From NCBI RefSeq assembly GCF_042677865.1, contig NZ_JBHUDD010000005.1, forward strand, positions 34,480 through 98,479: a DNA stretch of 64,000 nucleotides, given 5' to 3'. Shown piece after piece: positions 27,139-35,520 of the stretch. A program made the position numbers and the translations under genes. The notes below the pieces were generated by a model. The model made no database searches and was not told where the DNA came from. It saw only the letters and a program-made list of their open reading frames with translations. How positions within the stretch are numbered: the first letter of the stretch is position 1; every line of letters begins with the position of its first letter. This DNA comes from Lutimaribacter salitolerans (GTDB taxonomy: Bacteria > Pseudomonadota > Alphaproteobacteria > Rhodobacterales > Rhodobacteraceae).

Positions 27139-27948
27139 ATGGCAACGCGACACTACAACCTGCGTATCTATCCGGGCTTTCGCGCGATCACCCTGCTGTG
27201 CCTGTTCGTGCTCTATGCGCCGCTGCTGGTGGTCACGATCTACAGCTTCAATTCCTCGCAATCCATCACCAACTGGGAAGGCTTCAGCCTGCGCTGGTAT
27301 GTCGATGTCTTTACCGGCCCCGAAAGCGGCAAGTTCAAGCAGGCGGCGCAGAACTCGTTCGTGATCGCGCTGGTCGCGGCGACGGTGGCCACCACGATTG
27401 CCACCCTGTCGGCGACGGCTATCATCCGGGGCGGGCGGTTCAAACTGCGCGTGCCGTCGCTGGGTCTGATCTCCTTGCCGTTGATGGTGCCGGAAATCGT
27501 GACAGCGGTGGCCACGCTGATTTTCTTTAACGCCATCGGGTTCGAACGCGGGATCATGACCATCCTGCTGGCCCATATCGCGTTCTGCATCCCCTTTGCC
27601 TATCTGCCGATCTCGGCCCGGATGCAGGGGATCGGGGCCAGCTATGAACAGGCGGCGCAGGATCTGTACGCGACGCGCGCGCAGGCGTTCCGGCACATCC
27701 TGCTGCCGCTGATGGCGCCGGGCATCGCCTCGGGGTTCATCCTGGCCTTCATCGTCTCGCTGGACGATTTCATCATCACCAATTTCGTCAAGGGTGCGGG
27801 GGTTGAAACCCTGCCCACGGCGATCTTCGGCGCGGTGAAACAGGGCATCAAGCCCAACATCATGGCAATATCGTCCATGCTGCTGGCGCTGTCGGTGGTG
27901 ATGGTCGCCCTGTCCTGGATCATCGGCCGCCGCGACACGACAAAGTAA
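27139..27948 (+). CDS. Polyamine-type ABC permease (PotC-like)
   Basis: 269-aa second permease of the importer, with PotC features FVLYAPLLVVTIYSFNSSQS near the N-terminus and the EAA loop YEQAAQDLYATRAQAFRHILLPLMAPGI. SLDDFIITNFVKG is the conserved PotC motif. It follows the PotB-like gene by 4 bp; the binding-protein gene follows after 24 bp. Confidence 0.92.
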   Translation: MATRHYNLRIYPGFRAITLLCLFVLYAPLLVVTIYSFNSSQSITNWEGFSLRWYVDVFTGPESGKFKQAAQNSFVIALVAATVATTIATLSATAIIRGGRFKLRVPSLGLISLPLMVPEIVTAVATLIFFNAIGFERGIMTILLAHIAFCIPFAYLPISARMQGIGASYEQAAQDLYATRAQAFRHILLPLMAPGIASGFILAFIVSLDDFIITNFVKGAGVETLPTAIFGAVKQGIKPNIMAISSMLLALSVVMVALSWIIGRRDTTK

Positions 27949-27972
27949 CCACAACAGAGAGGAAACAAGAGA

Positions 27973-29001
27973 ATGAACAAACTGCTGACAACAACCGCGG
28001 CGACGCTGCTGCTGGCCACGGGCGCCATGGCCGAGGGCAAGCTGGTCGTCTATCACTGGTTCGAATACATCCCGCAGGAGTTGCTGGACAAGTTCAGCGA
28101 GGAATACGACGTCGAGGTTGTCATGGACACCTATGACAGCAACGAGGCGCTGCTGGCCTCGCTCAAGGCCGGGGCCATCGGCACCTACGACGTGGCCGTG
28201 CCGGGCGATTACATGGTCAAGATCATGGCGGGCGAGGGGCTGCTGGACACGATCGCCGAGGGCGAACTGGCCAACAAGGGCAATATTTCCCCCGACTGGG
28301 CCGATCCGTCCTTCGATCCGGGCCGCACCCATTCGATCCCGTATCAGTGGGGCTCGACCTCGTTCGCGGTCAATCGTGACGTGTTTGACGGGCCGATCGA
28401 CAGCACCGACATCCTGTTCAACCCGCCCGCTGAGCTGTCAGGCAGGATCAACATGCTGGACAGCCAGGGCGAGGTTCTGGCCATGGCCGCGCTGCACATG
28501 GGCATCCCGCAATGCAGCACCGACCGCGATCAGCTCAAGGCGCTGAACGACATGCTGCTGGGGGCCAAACCGCATTGGGCCAGCTTCAACTCGGACACCG
28601 CCAAGGAGGTTCTGGTATCGGGGTCCGCTGCCGTGGGTCAGATCTATGACGGGTTCGCCGCCAAGGCGCGCGAGGAAGGGGCCAATACCGAATACGCCTT
28701 TCCCAAGCAGGGCTATATCGTCTGGATGGACAATGTCGTGCTGCTGAAGGACGCGCCAAACCGCGACAACGCGCTGAAATTCATGGATTTCCTGCTGGAG
28801 CCTGAAAACATCGCCGCCGTCACCAACTATGCGCGCTACAACGCCGGCGTGTCGGGCGTCGAAGAGTATCTGGATCCGACGCTGGCCACCCAGCCCGAGA
28901 CGAACCCGCCCGCCGATGCCGGCACCCCGGTGTTCATCGAGGTCTGCGATCAGGCCACGCAAGAGGTCTATGACCAGATCTGGACCAATGTGAAAAAGTG
29001 A
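27973..29001 (+). CDS. Polyamine-type periplasmic substrate-binding protein (PotD/PotF-like)
   Basis: 342-aa extracellular solute-binding protein with a signal peptide cut after AMA (residue 20). VYHWFEYIPQELLDKFSEEY at the mature start and SNEALLASLKAG are typical of PotD/PotF proteins, which bind putrescine, spermidine or related cationic amines. In this cluster the ligand may be a different small cation such as a betaine or N-methyl compound, as the family has diversified. Four acidic/aromatic contacts of PotD could not be assigned with certainty by eye. Ends before a hairpin terminator. Confidence 0.92.
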   Translation: MNKLLTTTAATLLLATGAMAEGKLVVYHWFEYIPQELLDKFSEEYDVEVVMDTYDSNEALLASLKAGAIGTYDVAVPGDYMVKIMAGEGLLDTIAEGELANKGNISPDWADPSFDPGRTHSIPYQWGSTSFAVNRDVFDGPIDSTDILFNPPAELSGRINMLDSQGEVLAMAALHMGIPQCSTDRDQLKALNDMLLGAKPHWASFNSDTAKEVLVSGSAAVGQIYDGFAAKAREEGANTEYAFPKQGYIVWMDNVVLLKDAPNRDNALKFMDFLLEPENIAAVTNYARYNAGVSGVEEYLDPTLATQPETNPPADAGTPVFIEVCDQATQEVYDQIWTNVKK

Positions 29002-29009
29002 TGCCTTGC

Positions 29010-29035
29010 CCCGTCCCGGTTGCTGCCGGGGCGGG
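29010..29035. terminator. Hairpin between convergent genes
   Basis: CCCGTCCCGG / CCGGGGCGGG forms a 10-bp stem with one G-U pair and a 6-nt loop, located in the 39 bp between the binding-protein gene and the convergent aminotransferase gene. No long T-tract follows on either side, so strength is uncertain. Confidence 0.55.
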
Positions 29036-29040
29036 ATGTT

Positions 29041-30363
29041 TCAGGCCGCGAGGCCAGTGTCGATGGCGCGTGCCAGCTTGTCGGTCAGCTCATCTATCTG
29101 CGCCTCGGAAATGATGTAGGGCGGGGCCAGCAGGATGTGATCGCCGCGCTTGCCGTCAATCGTGCCGCCCGCAGGATAGCAGATCAGCCCATTGTCCATG
29201 GCGGCCTGTTTCACCCGCGCGTGAACATTGCGGCCGGGATCAAAGGTGTCCTTGGTCGCGCGGTCCGCCACAAGTTCGACACCCCGGAACAACCCGCGCC
29301 CGCGAATGTCCCCAACATGCGGGTGCTGACCCAGTCGCGCGGTCAGTGCATCCTGCAAGGCCGCTCCACGCGCGCGCACCTGTGGCAGCAGATCGCGGCC
29401 CAGGATGGCGGTCAGCACCGCGTGCCCCGCCGCCGCGGCCAGCGGATGGCCATGATAGGTGTGCCCGTGCTGGAAACTGCCCGACCCTTGGGCGATGGCG
29501 TCGTAAATCGCGCCTGAACACAGCATCGCGCCGATGGGCATATACCCAGCGCCCAACCCCTTGGCGATGGTCACGATGTCTGGAGCCACCCCATCCTGCT
29601 CGCAGGCAAACAAGGTGCCGGTGCGCCCCATGCCGCACATTACCTCATCCAGGATCAGCAGGATGCCGTAGTGGTCGCAGATCTCGCGGATGCGTTTGAA
29701 ATAGCCTTTTACCGCAGGCACCGCGCCCGCCGTAGCCCCGACCACGGGTTCGGCGATGAAGGCCATGACGGTTTCGGGACCCAGCCTTTCGATCTCGGCC
29801 TGCAATTCGTTGGCGGCGCGTTGGCCATAGTCCTCGGCGCTCTCGCCCTCCTGTCGGAAGCGGTATTCGAAACAGGGGGCGATATGGCTGGTTTCCACCA
29901 GCAAAGGCGCATATTTCTCGCGCCGCCAGGCGTTGCCGCCCGCCGCCAGCGCGCCCAGCGTGTTGCCGTGATAGCTTTGCCGCCGCGCGATCACCCGGTG
30001 GCGGCCGGCCTGTCCGGTTTCAAGGAAATACTGCCGCGCCAGCTTGATCGCGGCCTCGACCGCCTCGGATCCGCCCGACAGCAGATAGACCTTTTCGATC
30101 CCCTCGGGCGCGTTCTGGATCAGCAGATCGGCCAGCGCCTCGGCCGGATCCGAGGTGAAGAACCCGGTATGGGCAAAGGCGATCTGCTCCAGCTGCGCCT
30201 GGATCGCCGCGCGTACATCGGCGTCCGAATGGCCAAGGCAGGAGACCGCAGCACCGCCCGAGCCGTCGAGGTAAACGCGCCCCTCGGCATCGGTGATGTA
30301 GCATCCCTCGCCGCGCACAGCCTTGGGCAGGGCCGCGCCGGAGCGGCCGAAAACATGGGTCAT
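29041..30363 (-). CDS. Class III PLP-dependent aminotransferase
   Basis: 440-aa class III aminotransferase of the omega-amino-acid:pyruvate or 4-aminobutyrate type. Landmarks: YLLSGGSEAVEAAIKLARQY (phosphate binding), RRQSYHGNTLGALAAGG, LLILDEVMCGMGRTG with the PLP-contacting Asp, and TIAKGLGAGYMPIGA with the Schiff-base Lys, then HGHTYHGHPLAAAAG. Last gene of the TRAP-TAXI operon, 6 bp after the stress protein gene. It probably transaminates the transported substrate or its product. It could also serve the adjacent amine cluster, but it is on the other strand and lacks the LysR dyad. Confidence 0.92.
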   Translation of the reverse strand: MTHVFGRSGAALPKAVRGEGCYITDAEGRVYLDGSGGAAVSCLGHSDADVRAAIQAQLEQIAFAHTGFFTSDPAEALADLLIQNAPEGIEKVYLLSGGSEAVEAAIKLARQYFLETGQAGRHRVIARRQSYHGNTLGALAAGGNAWRREKYAPLLVETSHIAPCFEYRFRQEGESAEDYGQRAANELQAEIERLGPETVMAFIAEPVVGATAGAVPAVKGYFKRIREICDHYGILLILDEVMCGMGRTGTLFACEQDGVAPDIVTIAKGLGAGYMPIGAMLCSGAIYDAIAQGSGSFQHGHTYHGHPLAAAAGHAVLTAILGRDLLPQVRARGAALQDALTARLGQHPHVGDIRGRGLFRGVELVADRATKDTFDPGRNVHARVKQAAMDNGLICYPAGGTIDGKRGDHILLAPPYIISEAQIDELTDKLARAIDTGLAA

Positions 30364-30369
30364 CCTGTC

Positions 30370-30798
30370 CTAATCTCCACGAACGACGAAAACGGATTGC
30401 TGCGCGTGACGCACCACGCGCGCGGCGTTGGGCCCCAGCAGGTAATCGGCAATCTCGGGTGTATGTGACGCCACGACGATGGCATCCACCGCCAACTTGT
30501 CGGCCGCCAGGATGATCTGGTCATAGATGCGGCCATGCATGACATGCGGGTGCACTTCCACCGATCCGGGCACATGCGCGTTGACCCAGGTTGACAGCTT
30601 TTCGCCAATCTCGTGCAGGGCCTTTTTCTCGAACCCCTTGTCAAAATAGCTGCCCACCACGGACATGCCGAAATCGGGCAGCACGGTCATGACGTGCAGG
30701 ACGATGTCATCACCGCCAAGATACAAAGCGGTCGGCAGCGCCTTTTCCCAGCTTTTGGGCGCGGACAGGTCGATGGGCAGCAGGACGGTCTTGTACAT
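30370..30798 (-). CDS. Universal stress protein (UspA family)
   Basis: 142-aa single-domain USP: VLLPIDLS near the N-terminus, and the C-terminal nucleotide-binding stretch VVASHTPEIADYLLGPNAARVVRHA. USP genes are often built into TRAP transporter operons, where one (TeaD of the ectoine transporter) modulates transport and binds ATP. Located 13 bp after the TRAP permease gene; an analogous regulatory role is likely. Confidence 0.9.
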   Translation of the reverse strand: MYKTVLLPIDLSAPKSWEKALPTALYLGGDDIVLHVMTVLPDFGMSVVGSYFDKGFEKKALHEIGEKLSTWVNAHVPGSVEVHPHVMHGRIYDQIILAADKLAVDAIVVASHTPEIADYLLGPNAARVVRHAQQSVFVVRGD

Positions 30799-30811
30799 CT
30801 GCGCGCTCCTT

Positions 30812-33448
30812 TCAGAAGGCCGGTTTGGTCTGGCGACGGCGTTGCAGCAGGATCACCAGCCCCAGCAGCAGCAGGGCAGGGATATAGAACACCTGCGCCG
30901 GCAATCTGTCACGCGGCACCTGAACCGTGGCCAGCGTGACCGGCGTGTCGGCGTAGAAATCAAAGCTCGACAGCTTTTCCGAGGCATCGGTGCCGAACAT
31001 CGGCTCTTCCATCCGCACGGTGTCGCCTTCAGGCAGCAAGAGCAGGCCGGAATTCTGGATGCGCTCTTGCGGCGATGCGCCCTCGACATCCATCACCAGC
31101 GTCGTCTGGGTCATGGCGCCGGTGTTGAAATCCGGCCCCTCGATCAAAAGACGCAGACGCGCGCCTTCGTCCAGTTCGCCCAGCACCTGCTCGAACTGCG
31201 CCGGGTCCACCCGTTCGAACGGGTCCTGCACCATGTTAAGCCAGATGTTCGGCACGAACAGGGTAAAGGCCACCAGCAGCAGCGCGGCACTTTCGTAGAT
31301 GCGCGACCGGGCCAGAAAATACCCTTGTGTGGCAGCCGCAAACAGCAGCATCGCGAAGGTGGCGATGACAAAGACGAATATCGCCTGCAGGATGCCCGCC
31401 GTGGTGCCCAGATCGACGCCATAGAGGATCAGCGTCGGGTTGTAGATGAACAAAAAGGGCAGGGCGACGGTGCGCAGGCTGTAGAAAAACGCGGTAAAGC
31501 CGGTCTTGATCGGGTCGCCCCCCGACACGGCGGCGGCTGCAAAGCTGGCCAGACCCACCGGCGGGGTCACATCGGCCATGATGCCGAAATAGAACACAAA
31601 CAGATGCGCCGCGATCAGCGGCACGATCAGCCCCTCCTGCGCGCCCAGCGACACCACGACCGAGGCCATCAGCGATGAGACCACGATGTAATTGGCCGTG
31701 GTCGGCAGGCCCATGCCAAGGATCAGCGAAAACAGCCCCACCAGCACCAGCATGATGAACAGGATGCCACCCGACAGTTGCTCGACCAGACCGGCCAGCT
31801 CGGTGCCGATCGGGGTCTTGGTCACGGTGGCGACGATGATGCCCGCCGCCGCCGTGGCCACGCCAATGCCGATCATGTTGCGCGCACCCGCGATCAGCCC
31901 GTCGATCAGGTCGCTGAACCCGGCCTTGAACTCGGTCATCAACTGATCGGCCTGACCGCGCATCAGCGCCTTGAGCGGGCGTTGCGTGATGATGATCGCC
32001 AGCATCAGCGAGGTGGCATAAAAGGCCGATTTCGCCGGGCTTTGACGCTCGACCATCAGGAACCAGACCAGCACCACGATGGGCAGGATGTAATGCAGGC
32101 CGGTGGCATAGACCTCGGCCACAGTGGGCAGCTTGATTTCGGGATCATTGGGGTCGTCGACCTCAAGATCAGGGCGGCGGGCCGCCACCGAGATCAGGAA
32201 CAGGTAAAGGCCCAGCAGCGCCGTCATCATGATCGGACCGGTCAGCCCCGGCACCGTGGCCCGCAGCGCGCCAACAAGGTAGATCAGCGCGGTAAAGACG
32301 GCCCCCGCGACGGCAAAACCGATAAAGAACTTCAGCAGCATCCCGCCAAAGGATTTCGCCTCGCCCAGGGCCGGCATGTCCTTTTTCAGCGCCTCGAGAT
32401 GCACGATGTAGACCAGCGCGATATACGAGATCGCAGCCGGAACAAAGGCGTGCTTGATCACCTCGACATAGGAAATGCCGATGAATTCCACCATCAGGAA
32501 GGCAGCAGCGCCCATCACCGGCGGCATGATCTGGCCGTTCACGGAGGACGCCACCTCGACCGAGCCCGCCTGCTCGCTGGTGAATCCGACCCGCTTCATC
32601 AGCGGAATGGTAAAGGTGCCGGTGGTCACCACGTTGGCGATGGACGAGCCCGAGATCAGTCCGGTCATCGCACTGCCGACCACGGCGGCCTTGGCCGGCC
32701 CGCCGCGCAGATGGCCAAGCCCGGCAAAGGCCAGCTTGATGAAATAATTGCCGGCCCCCGCCTTGTCGAGCAGCGAGCCGAACAGCACGAACAGGAATAC
32801 AAAGGCGGTGGACACGCCCAGCGGAATGCCGAACACGCCCGCGGTGTCCAGCCATTGCGCGTTGATCAGCGCGCGAAAGCTCAGCCCCTCATGCTCGATC
32901 AGTTCGGGGATCAGCCAGCCCTGGCCCATATAGGCATAAAGCAGGAACAGCGAGCCCACGATTGTCAGCGCCGGGCCAAGCGCGCGGCGGCTGGCCTCGA
33001 GCAGGATCAAAAGGCCGATGGCCCCGATCCAGACCTGCGTTTGCGTCGGCAGGCCCGAGCGCGCGGTCAGCGCCAGATGGTCAGAGAACCAGAAGATATA
33101 GAATGTGCAAAACCCGCCAACGGCCATCAGCGCCCAATCGGTGAGCGGCACATAGCTGCGTGGCGAGGATTTCAGCGCCGGATAGGCCAGAAAGGCCAGA
33201 ACGATGGCGAAGGTCAGATGCAGGGGCCGGGTCTGCGACGAGTTCAGCGCCGGGACATACTCGGCGAACCACAGTTGCGGCTGTGCGATCCAGAGCTGGA
33301 ACAGCGACCAGCTCAACGCCAGCCCGGCGATCAGCAGAAAGACCGCACGATTGGTCGGGGCGCGGGCACCGCTGTCTGCGCTGGCGACCAGATCCTGAAG
33401 CTCGTCGTCGCTGAATTGGCGCCCCTGGCGCTGCTGGTCGTCCGTCAT
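30812..33448 (-). CDS. TRAP-TAXI transporter fused permease (4TM/12TM, DUF3394 tail)
   Basis: 878-aa membrane protein combining the small (DctQ-like) and large (DctM-like) TRAP permease subunits, the form typical for TAXI-type TRAP systems. Many hydrophobic segments are visible, with DctM-type motifs MGLPTTANYIVVSS and GVSTAFVFLFVLFGSLLDKAGAG. The last ~150 residues form a soluble domain of the DUF3394 type ending in one membrane helix (IPALLLLGLVILLQRRR). Secondary ion-driven uptake; the partner binding protein is encoded 86 bp upstream. Confidence 0.93.
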   Translation of the reverse strand: MTDDQQRQGRQFSDDELQDLVASADSGARAPTNRAVFLLIAGLALSWSLFQLWIAQPQLWFAEYVPALNSSQTRPLHLTFAIVLAFLAYPALKSSPRSYVPLTDWALMAVGGFCTFYIFWFSDHLALTARSGLPTQTQVWIGAIGLLILLEASRRALGPALTIVGSLFLLYAYMGQGWLIPELIEHEGLSFRALINAQWLDTAGVFGIPLGVSTAFVFLFVLFGSLLDKAGAGNYFIKLAFAGLGHLRGGPAKAAVVGSAMTGLISGSSIANVVTTGTFTIPLMKRVGFTSEQAGSVEVASSVNGQIMPPVMGAAAFLMVEFIGISYVEVIKHAFVPAAISYIALVYIVHLEALKKDMPALGEAKSFGGMLLKFFIGFAVAGAVFTALIYLVGALRATVPGLTGPIMMTALLGLYLFLISVAARRPDLEVDDPNDPEIKLPTVAEVYATGLHYILPIVVLVWFLMVERQSPAKSAFYATSLMLAIIITQRPLKALMRGQADQLMTEFKAGFSDLIDGLIAGARNMIGIGVATAAAGIIVATVTKTPIGTELAGLVEQLSGGILFIMLVLVGLFSLILGMGLPTTANYIVVSSLMASVVVSLGAQEGLIVPLIAAHLFVFYFGIMADVTPPVGLASFAAAAVSGGDPIKTGFTAFFYSLRTVALPFLFIYNPTLILYGVDLGTTAGILQAIFVFVIATFAMLLFAAATQGYFLARSRIYESAALLLVAFTLFVPNIWLNMVQDPFERVDPAQFEQVLGELDEGARLRLLIEGPDFNTGAMTQTTLVMDVEGASPQERIQNSGLLLLPEGDTVRMEEPMFGTDASEKLSSFDFYADTPVTLATVQVPRDRLPAQVFYIPALLLLGLVILLQRRRQTKPAF

Positions 33449-33482
33449 GGCGTATCGCCCCTTTGCAACCTTCTGTCGAACG

Positions 33483-33509
33483 ACCCGGGCGCGAAGGCCA
33501 CGCCCGGGT
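33483..33509 (-). terminator. Hairpin between TAXI binding protein and TRAP permease genes
   Basis: ACCCGGGCG / CGCCCGGGT forms a perfect 9-bp stem with a 9-nt loop in the 86-bp gap. No T-tract follows, so it is more likely a processing or attenuation hairpin that favours binding-protein expression than a full terminator. Confidence 0.5.
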
Positions 33510-33534
33510 GATTGTTATGCAAGGGCGATATGCC

Positions 33535-34506
33535 TTACTCGATCAGGCCGGCCTCGCGGAAATACCGCTCGGCACCGGCGTGCAGCGGGGCCGACAGGCC
33601 GTCGTTGGCCATTTCCTCGGCGTCAAGGTTGGCAAAGGCCGGGTGCAGGCTGCGGAACTGGTCAAGGTTTTCGAACACGGCCTTGACCACCTCGTAGACC
33701 ACATCCTCGGACACGTCGGTCGAGCTGACGAATGTTGCGCCGACGCCAAAGGTCTGCGTGTCCTCGTCATTGCCGCGATACATGCCGCCGGGGATCGTGG
33801 CCACCCGGTAGAACGGGTTGTCCTCGACCAGCTTTTCGGTGGCGTCGTTGGCGACGTTCACCAGCACGCTGTCGCAGGCGGTCGTTGCCTCCTGGATCGA
33901 GCCCGAGGGGTGACCCACGGTATAGATCATCGCGTCGATGTTGTTGTCGCACAGGGCCTGCGACTGTTCGGCGGCCTGCAACTCGCTGGCGACGGCAAAG
34001 TCGCCCATGGTCCAGCCCATTTCGTTCATCAGAACTTCCATCGTGCCGCGCTGTCCCGAGCCGGGGTTGCCCACGTTGACGCGCTTGCCCTTCAGGTCCT
34101 CGAAGGACGAGATGCCCGCATCGGCGCGCGCGACCACGGTAAAGGGTTCGGGGTGCACCGAAAAGATCGCGCGCAGCCCTTCAAAGGCGCCCTGTTCCTC
34201 GAACCGCGAGGTGCCGTTGAAGGCATGGTACTGCCAGTCCGATTGCGCCACGCCGAATTCCAGTTCGCCGCCACGGATGGCGTTGATGTTGAAGACCGAG
34301 CCGCCGGTGGATTCCACGCCGCAGCGGATGCCGTGTTCGGAGCGGCCGCGGTTCACCAGCCGGCAGATCGCGCCTCCGGTCGGGTAGTACACACCCGTCA
34401 CACCGCCGGTCCCGATGGAAATGAAGTTCTGATCCTGCGCCATGGCACCGGTGGCCCCGAATGCGGTGGCGGCGGCGACAAGCGCGCCGAGGATTGGTTT
34501 GGTCAT
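33535..34506 (-). CDS. TAXI family TRAP transporter substrate-binding protein
   Basis: 323-aa periplasmic binding protein with a signal peptide cut after AMA (residue 23). The TAXI signature region FISIGTGGVTGVYYPTGGAICRLVN is clear, as are GVAQSDWQYHAFNG and VNVGNPGSGQRGTMEVLM. TAXI proteins are reported to bind glutamate, glutamine or other small organic acids, but ligands are unknown for most. Start at the ATG with aagggagc upstream. First gene of the operon with the TRAP permease, stress protein and aminotransferase. Confidence 0.93.
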   Translation of the reverse strand: MTKPILGALVAAATAFGATGAMAQDQNFISIGTGGVTGVYYPTGGAICRLVNRGRSEHGIRCGVESTGGSVFNINAIRGGELEFGVAQSDWQYHAFNGTSRFEEQGAFEGLRAIFSVHPEPFTVVARADAGISSFEDLKGKRVNVGNPGSGQRGTMEVLMNEMGWTMGDFAVASELQAAEQSQALCDNNIDAMIYTVGHPSGSIQEATTACDSVLVNVANDATEKLVEDNPFYRVATIPGGMYRGNDEDTQTFGVGATFVSSTDVSEDVVYEVVKAVFENLDQFRSLHPAFANLDAEEMANDGLSAPLHAGAERYFREAGLIE

Positions 34507-34585
34507 GTTTTGCTCCCTTTTCACATGAACGGTGAAAGTCGATACCTACAGTTGAAACAAAACGTTGCATATCGTCAAGTCGGCA

Positions 34586-34597
34586 ATACAAATGTAT
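34586..34597. promoter_or_regulatory. Short dyad in the TAXI/RpiR divergent region
   Basis: ATACA-aa-TGTAT is a perfect 5-bp inverted repeat overlapping the proposed rpiR-type ATG. It may be the RpiR operator; if so, the regulator would more likely start at the TTG at 34619. Confidence 0.3.
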
Positions 34598-35488
34598 CAC
34601 TGGTACCTGGGGGCCGCGTTGACCGAAACCATCACCACCATCGACGCGCTGCGCGCCCGGCTGCGCCGGATCGCGGCAGGATCGGCCCCGCGGGTTGCCG
34701 GGCTGGCGCAATGGCTGCTGGAGCACCCCGAAGAGATCGCCTTCAACTCGGTGCGCAATCTGGCCACGCGGTCGGGGGCCAATGCGAATACGGTGGTGCG
34801 GTTGGCGCAGGCGCTGGGGTTTTCCGGGTACGATCCCTGCCGCCGCGCCGTTCAGGATATGTTGCGGAATCGGGCCGACAGCTACAGCACGCGGGCAGGG
34901 GCGCTCTATGACACGCCACATGACAGCGTCCTGTCTGCAATCCGGCGGGCAGGGCACCGCAACCTGGATTCGGTGTTCACGCCCGCCGCGCAGCAGGGAA
35001 TCGTAGCGGCGGCCGACATGATGCTGACAGCCCGGCAGGTGCATGTGATCGGTGTGCGCAGTTGCTTTCCGGTGGCCGATTATCTTGGCTACACCGCGCG
35101 CATGGCGTTCGAGAATTTTGGCGGGCGGGCCGGGGCACCGGGCGACATCCGCGACCGGATCGCGGCGACCGGACCGCAGGATGTGGTCGTGTCGATGACA
35201 TTCGCGCATTACTCGGTTGAAACCATCGCCGCGCATGATCTGGCCCGCAGCCGGGGCGCGCAAACGGTGGCGATCACCGACGGCCCGGCCTCGCCCATCG
35301 CACGGGGGGCCGATATCCTGCTGTGTCCGGAGATGGACGGCCCGCAACCCCTGCCCAGCATGCTGGCGGCCTTTGCGCTGGCCGAGGCGCTGGTGGCGGC
35401 GATGGTTGCCCGGTCGGACACCGCGCAGGGCAATATCGCACGCTATGAACAGCGTCTGATCGAAAGCGGTGCTTACCTCATGGTGTGA
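34592..35488 (+). CDS. MurR/RpiR-family transcriptional regulator with SIS domain
   Basis: 298-aa regulator with an N-terminal RpiR HTH (LAQWLLEHPEEIAFNSVRNLATRSGANANTVVRLAQALGF) and a C-terminal SIS (sugar isomerase) domain (VHVIGVRSCFPVADYLGYTARMAF). Members sense phosphosugars or, in amine and TRAP contexts, other small ligands. It is divergent from the TAXI operon, its likely target. Start is uncertain: the ATG has no ribosome site, while a TTG nine codons downstream (34619) is preceded by tggggg. Confidence 0.88.
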   Translation: MYHWYLGAALTETITTIDALRARLRRIAAGSAPRVAGLAQWLLEHPEEIAFNSVRNLATRSGANANTVVRLAQALGFSGYDPCRRAVQDMLRNRADSYSTRAGALYDTPHDSVLSAIRRAGHRNLDSVFTPAAQQGIVAAADMMLTARQVHVIGVRSCFPVADYLGYTARMAFENFGGRAGAPGDIRDRIAATGPQDVVVSMTFAHYSVETIAAHDLARSRGAQTVAITDGPASPIARGADILLCPEMDGPQPLPSMLAAFALAEALVAAMVARSDTAQGNIARYEQRLIESGAYLMV

Positions 35489-35489
35489 T

Positions 35490-35515
35490 CCCCCGGCAGC
35501 CTGCGCCACCGGGGG
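35490..35515. terminator. Hairpin between convergent rpiR-type and hmuR genes
   Basis: CCCCCGG / CCGGGGG, a 7-bp stem with a 12-nt loop, fills the 32 bp between the two convergent stops. No T-tract. Possible bidirectional terminator. Confidence 0.45.
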
Positions 35516-35520
35516 CATGC

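Noticed and set aside
25129..29001. Calling the ABC transporter a spermidine/putrescine importer.
   Set aside because: The family label fits, but PotD-type proteins have diversified and the regulon context points to a different cationic nitrogen compound.
31778..33511. 577-codon plus-strand frame opposite the TRAP permease.
   Set aside because: Shadow of the permease gene; composition dominated by Arg, Gln, His, Asp and no domain pattern.
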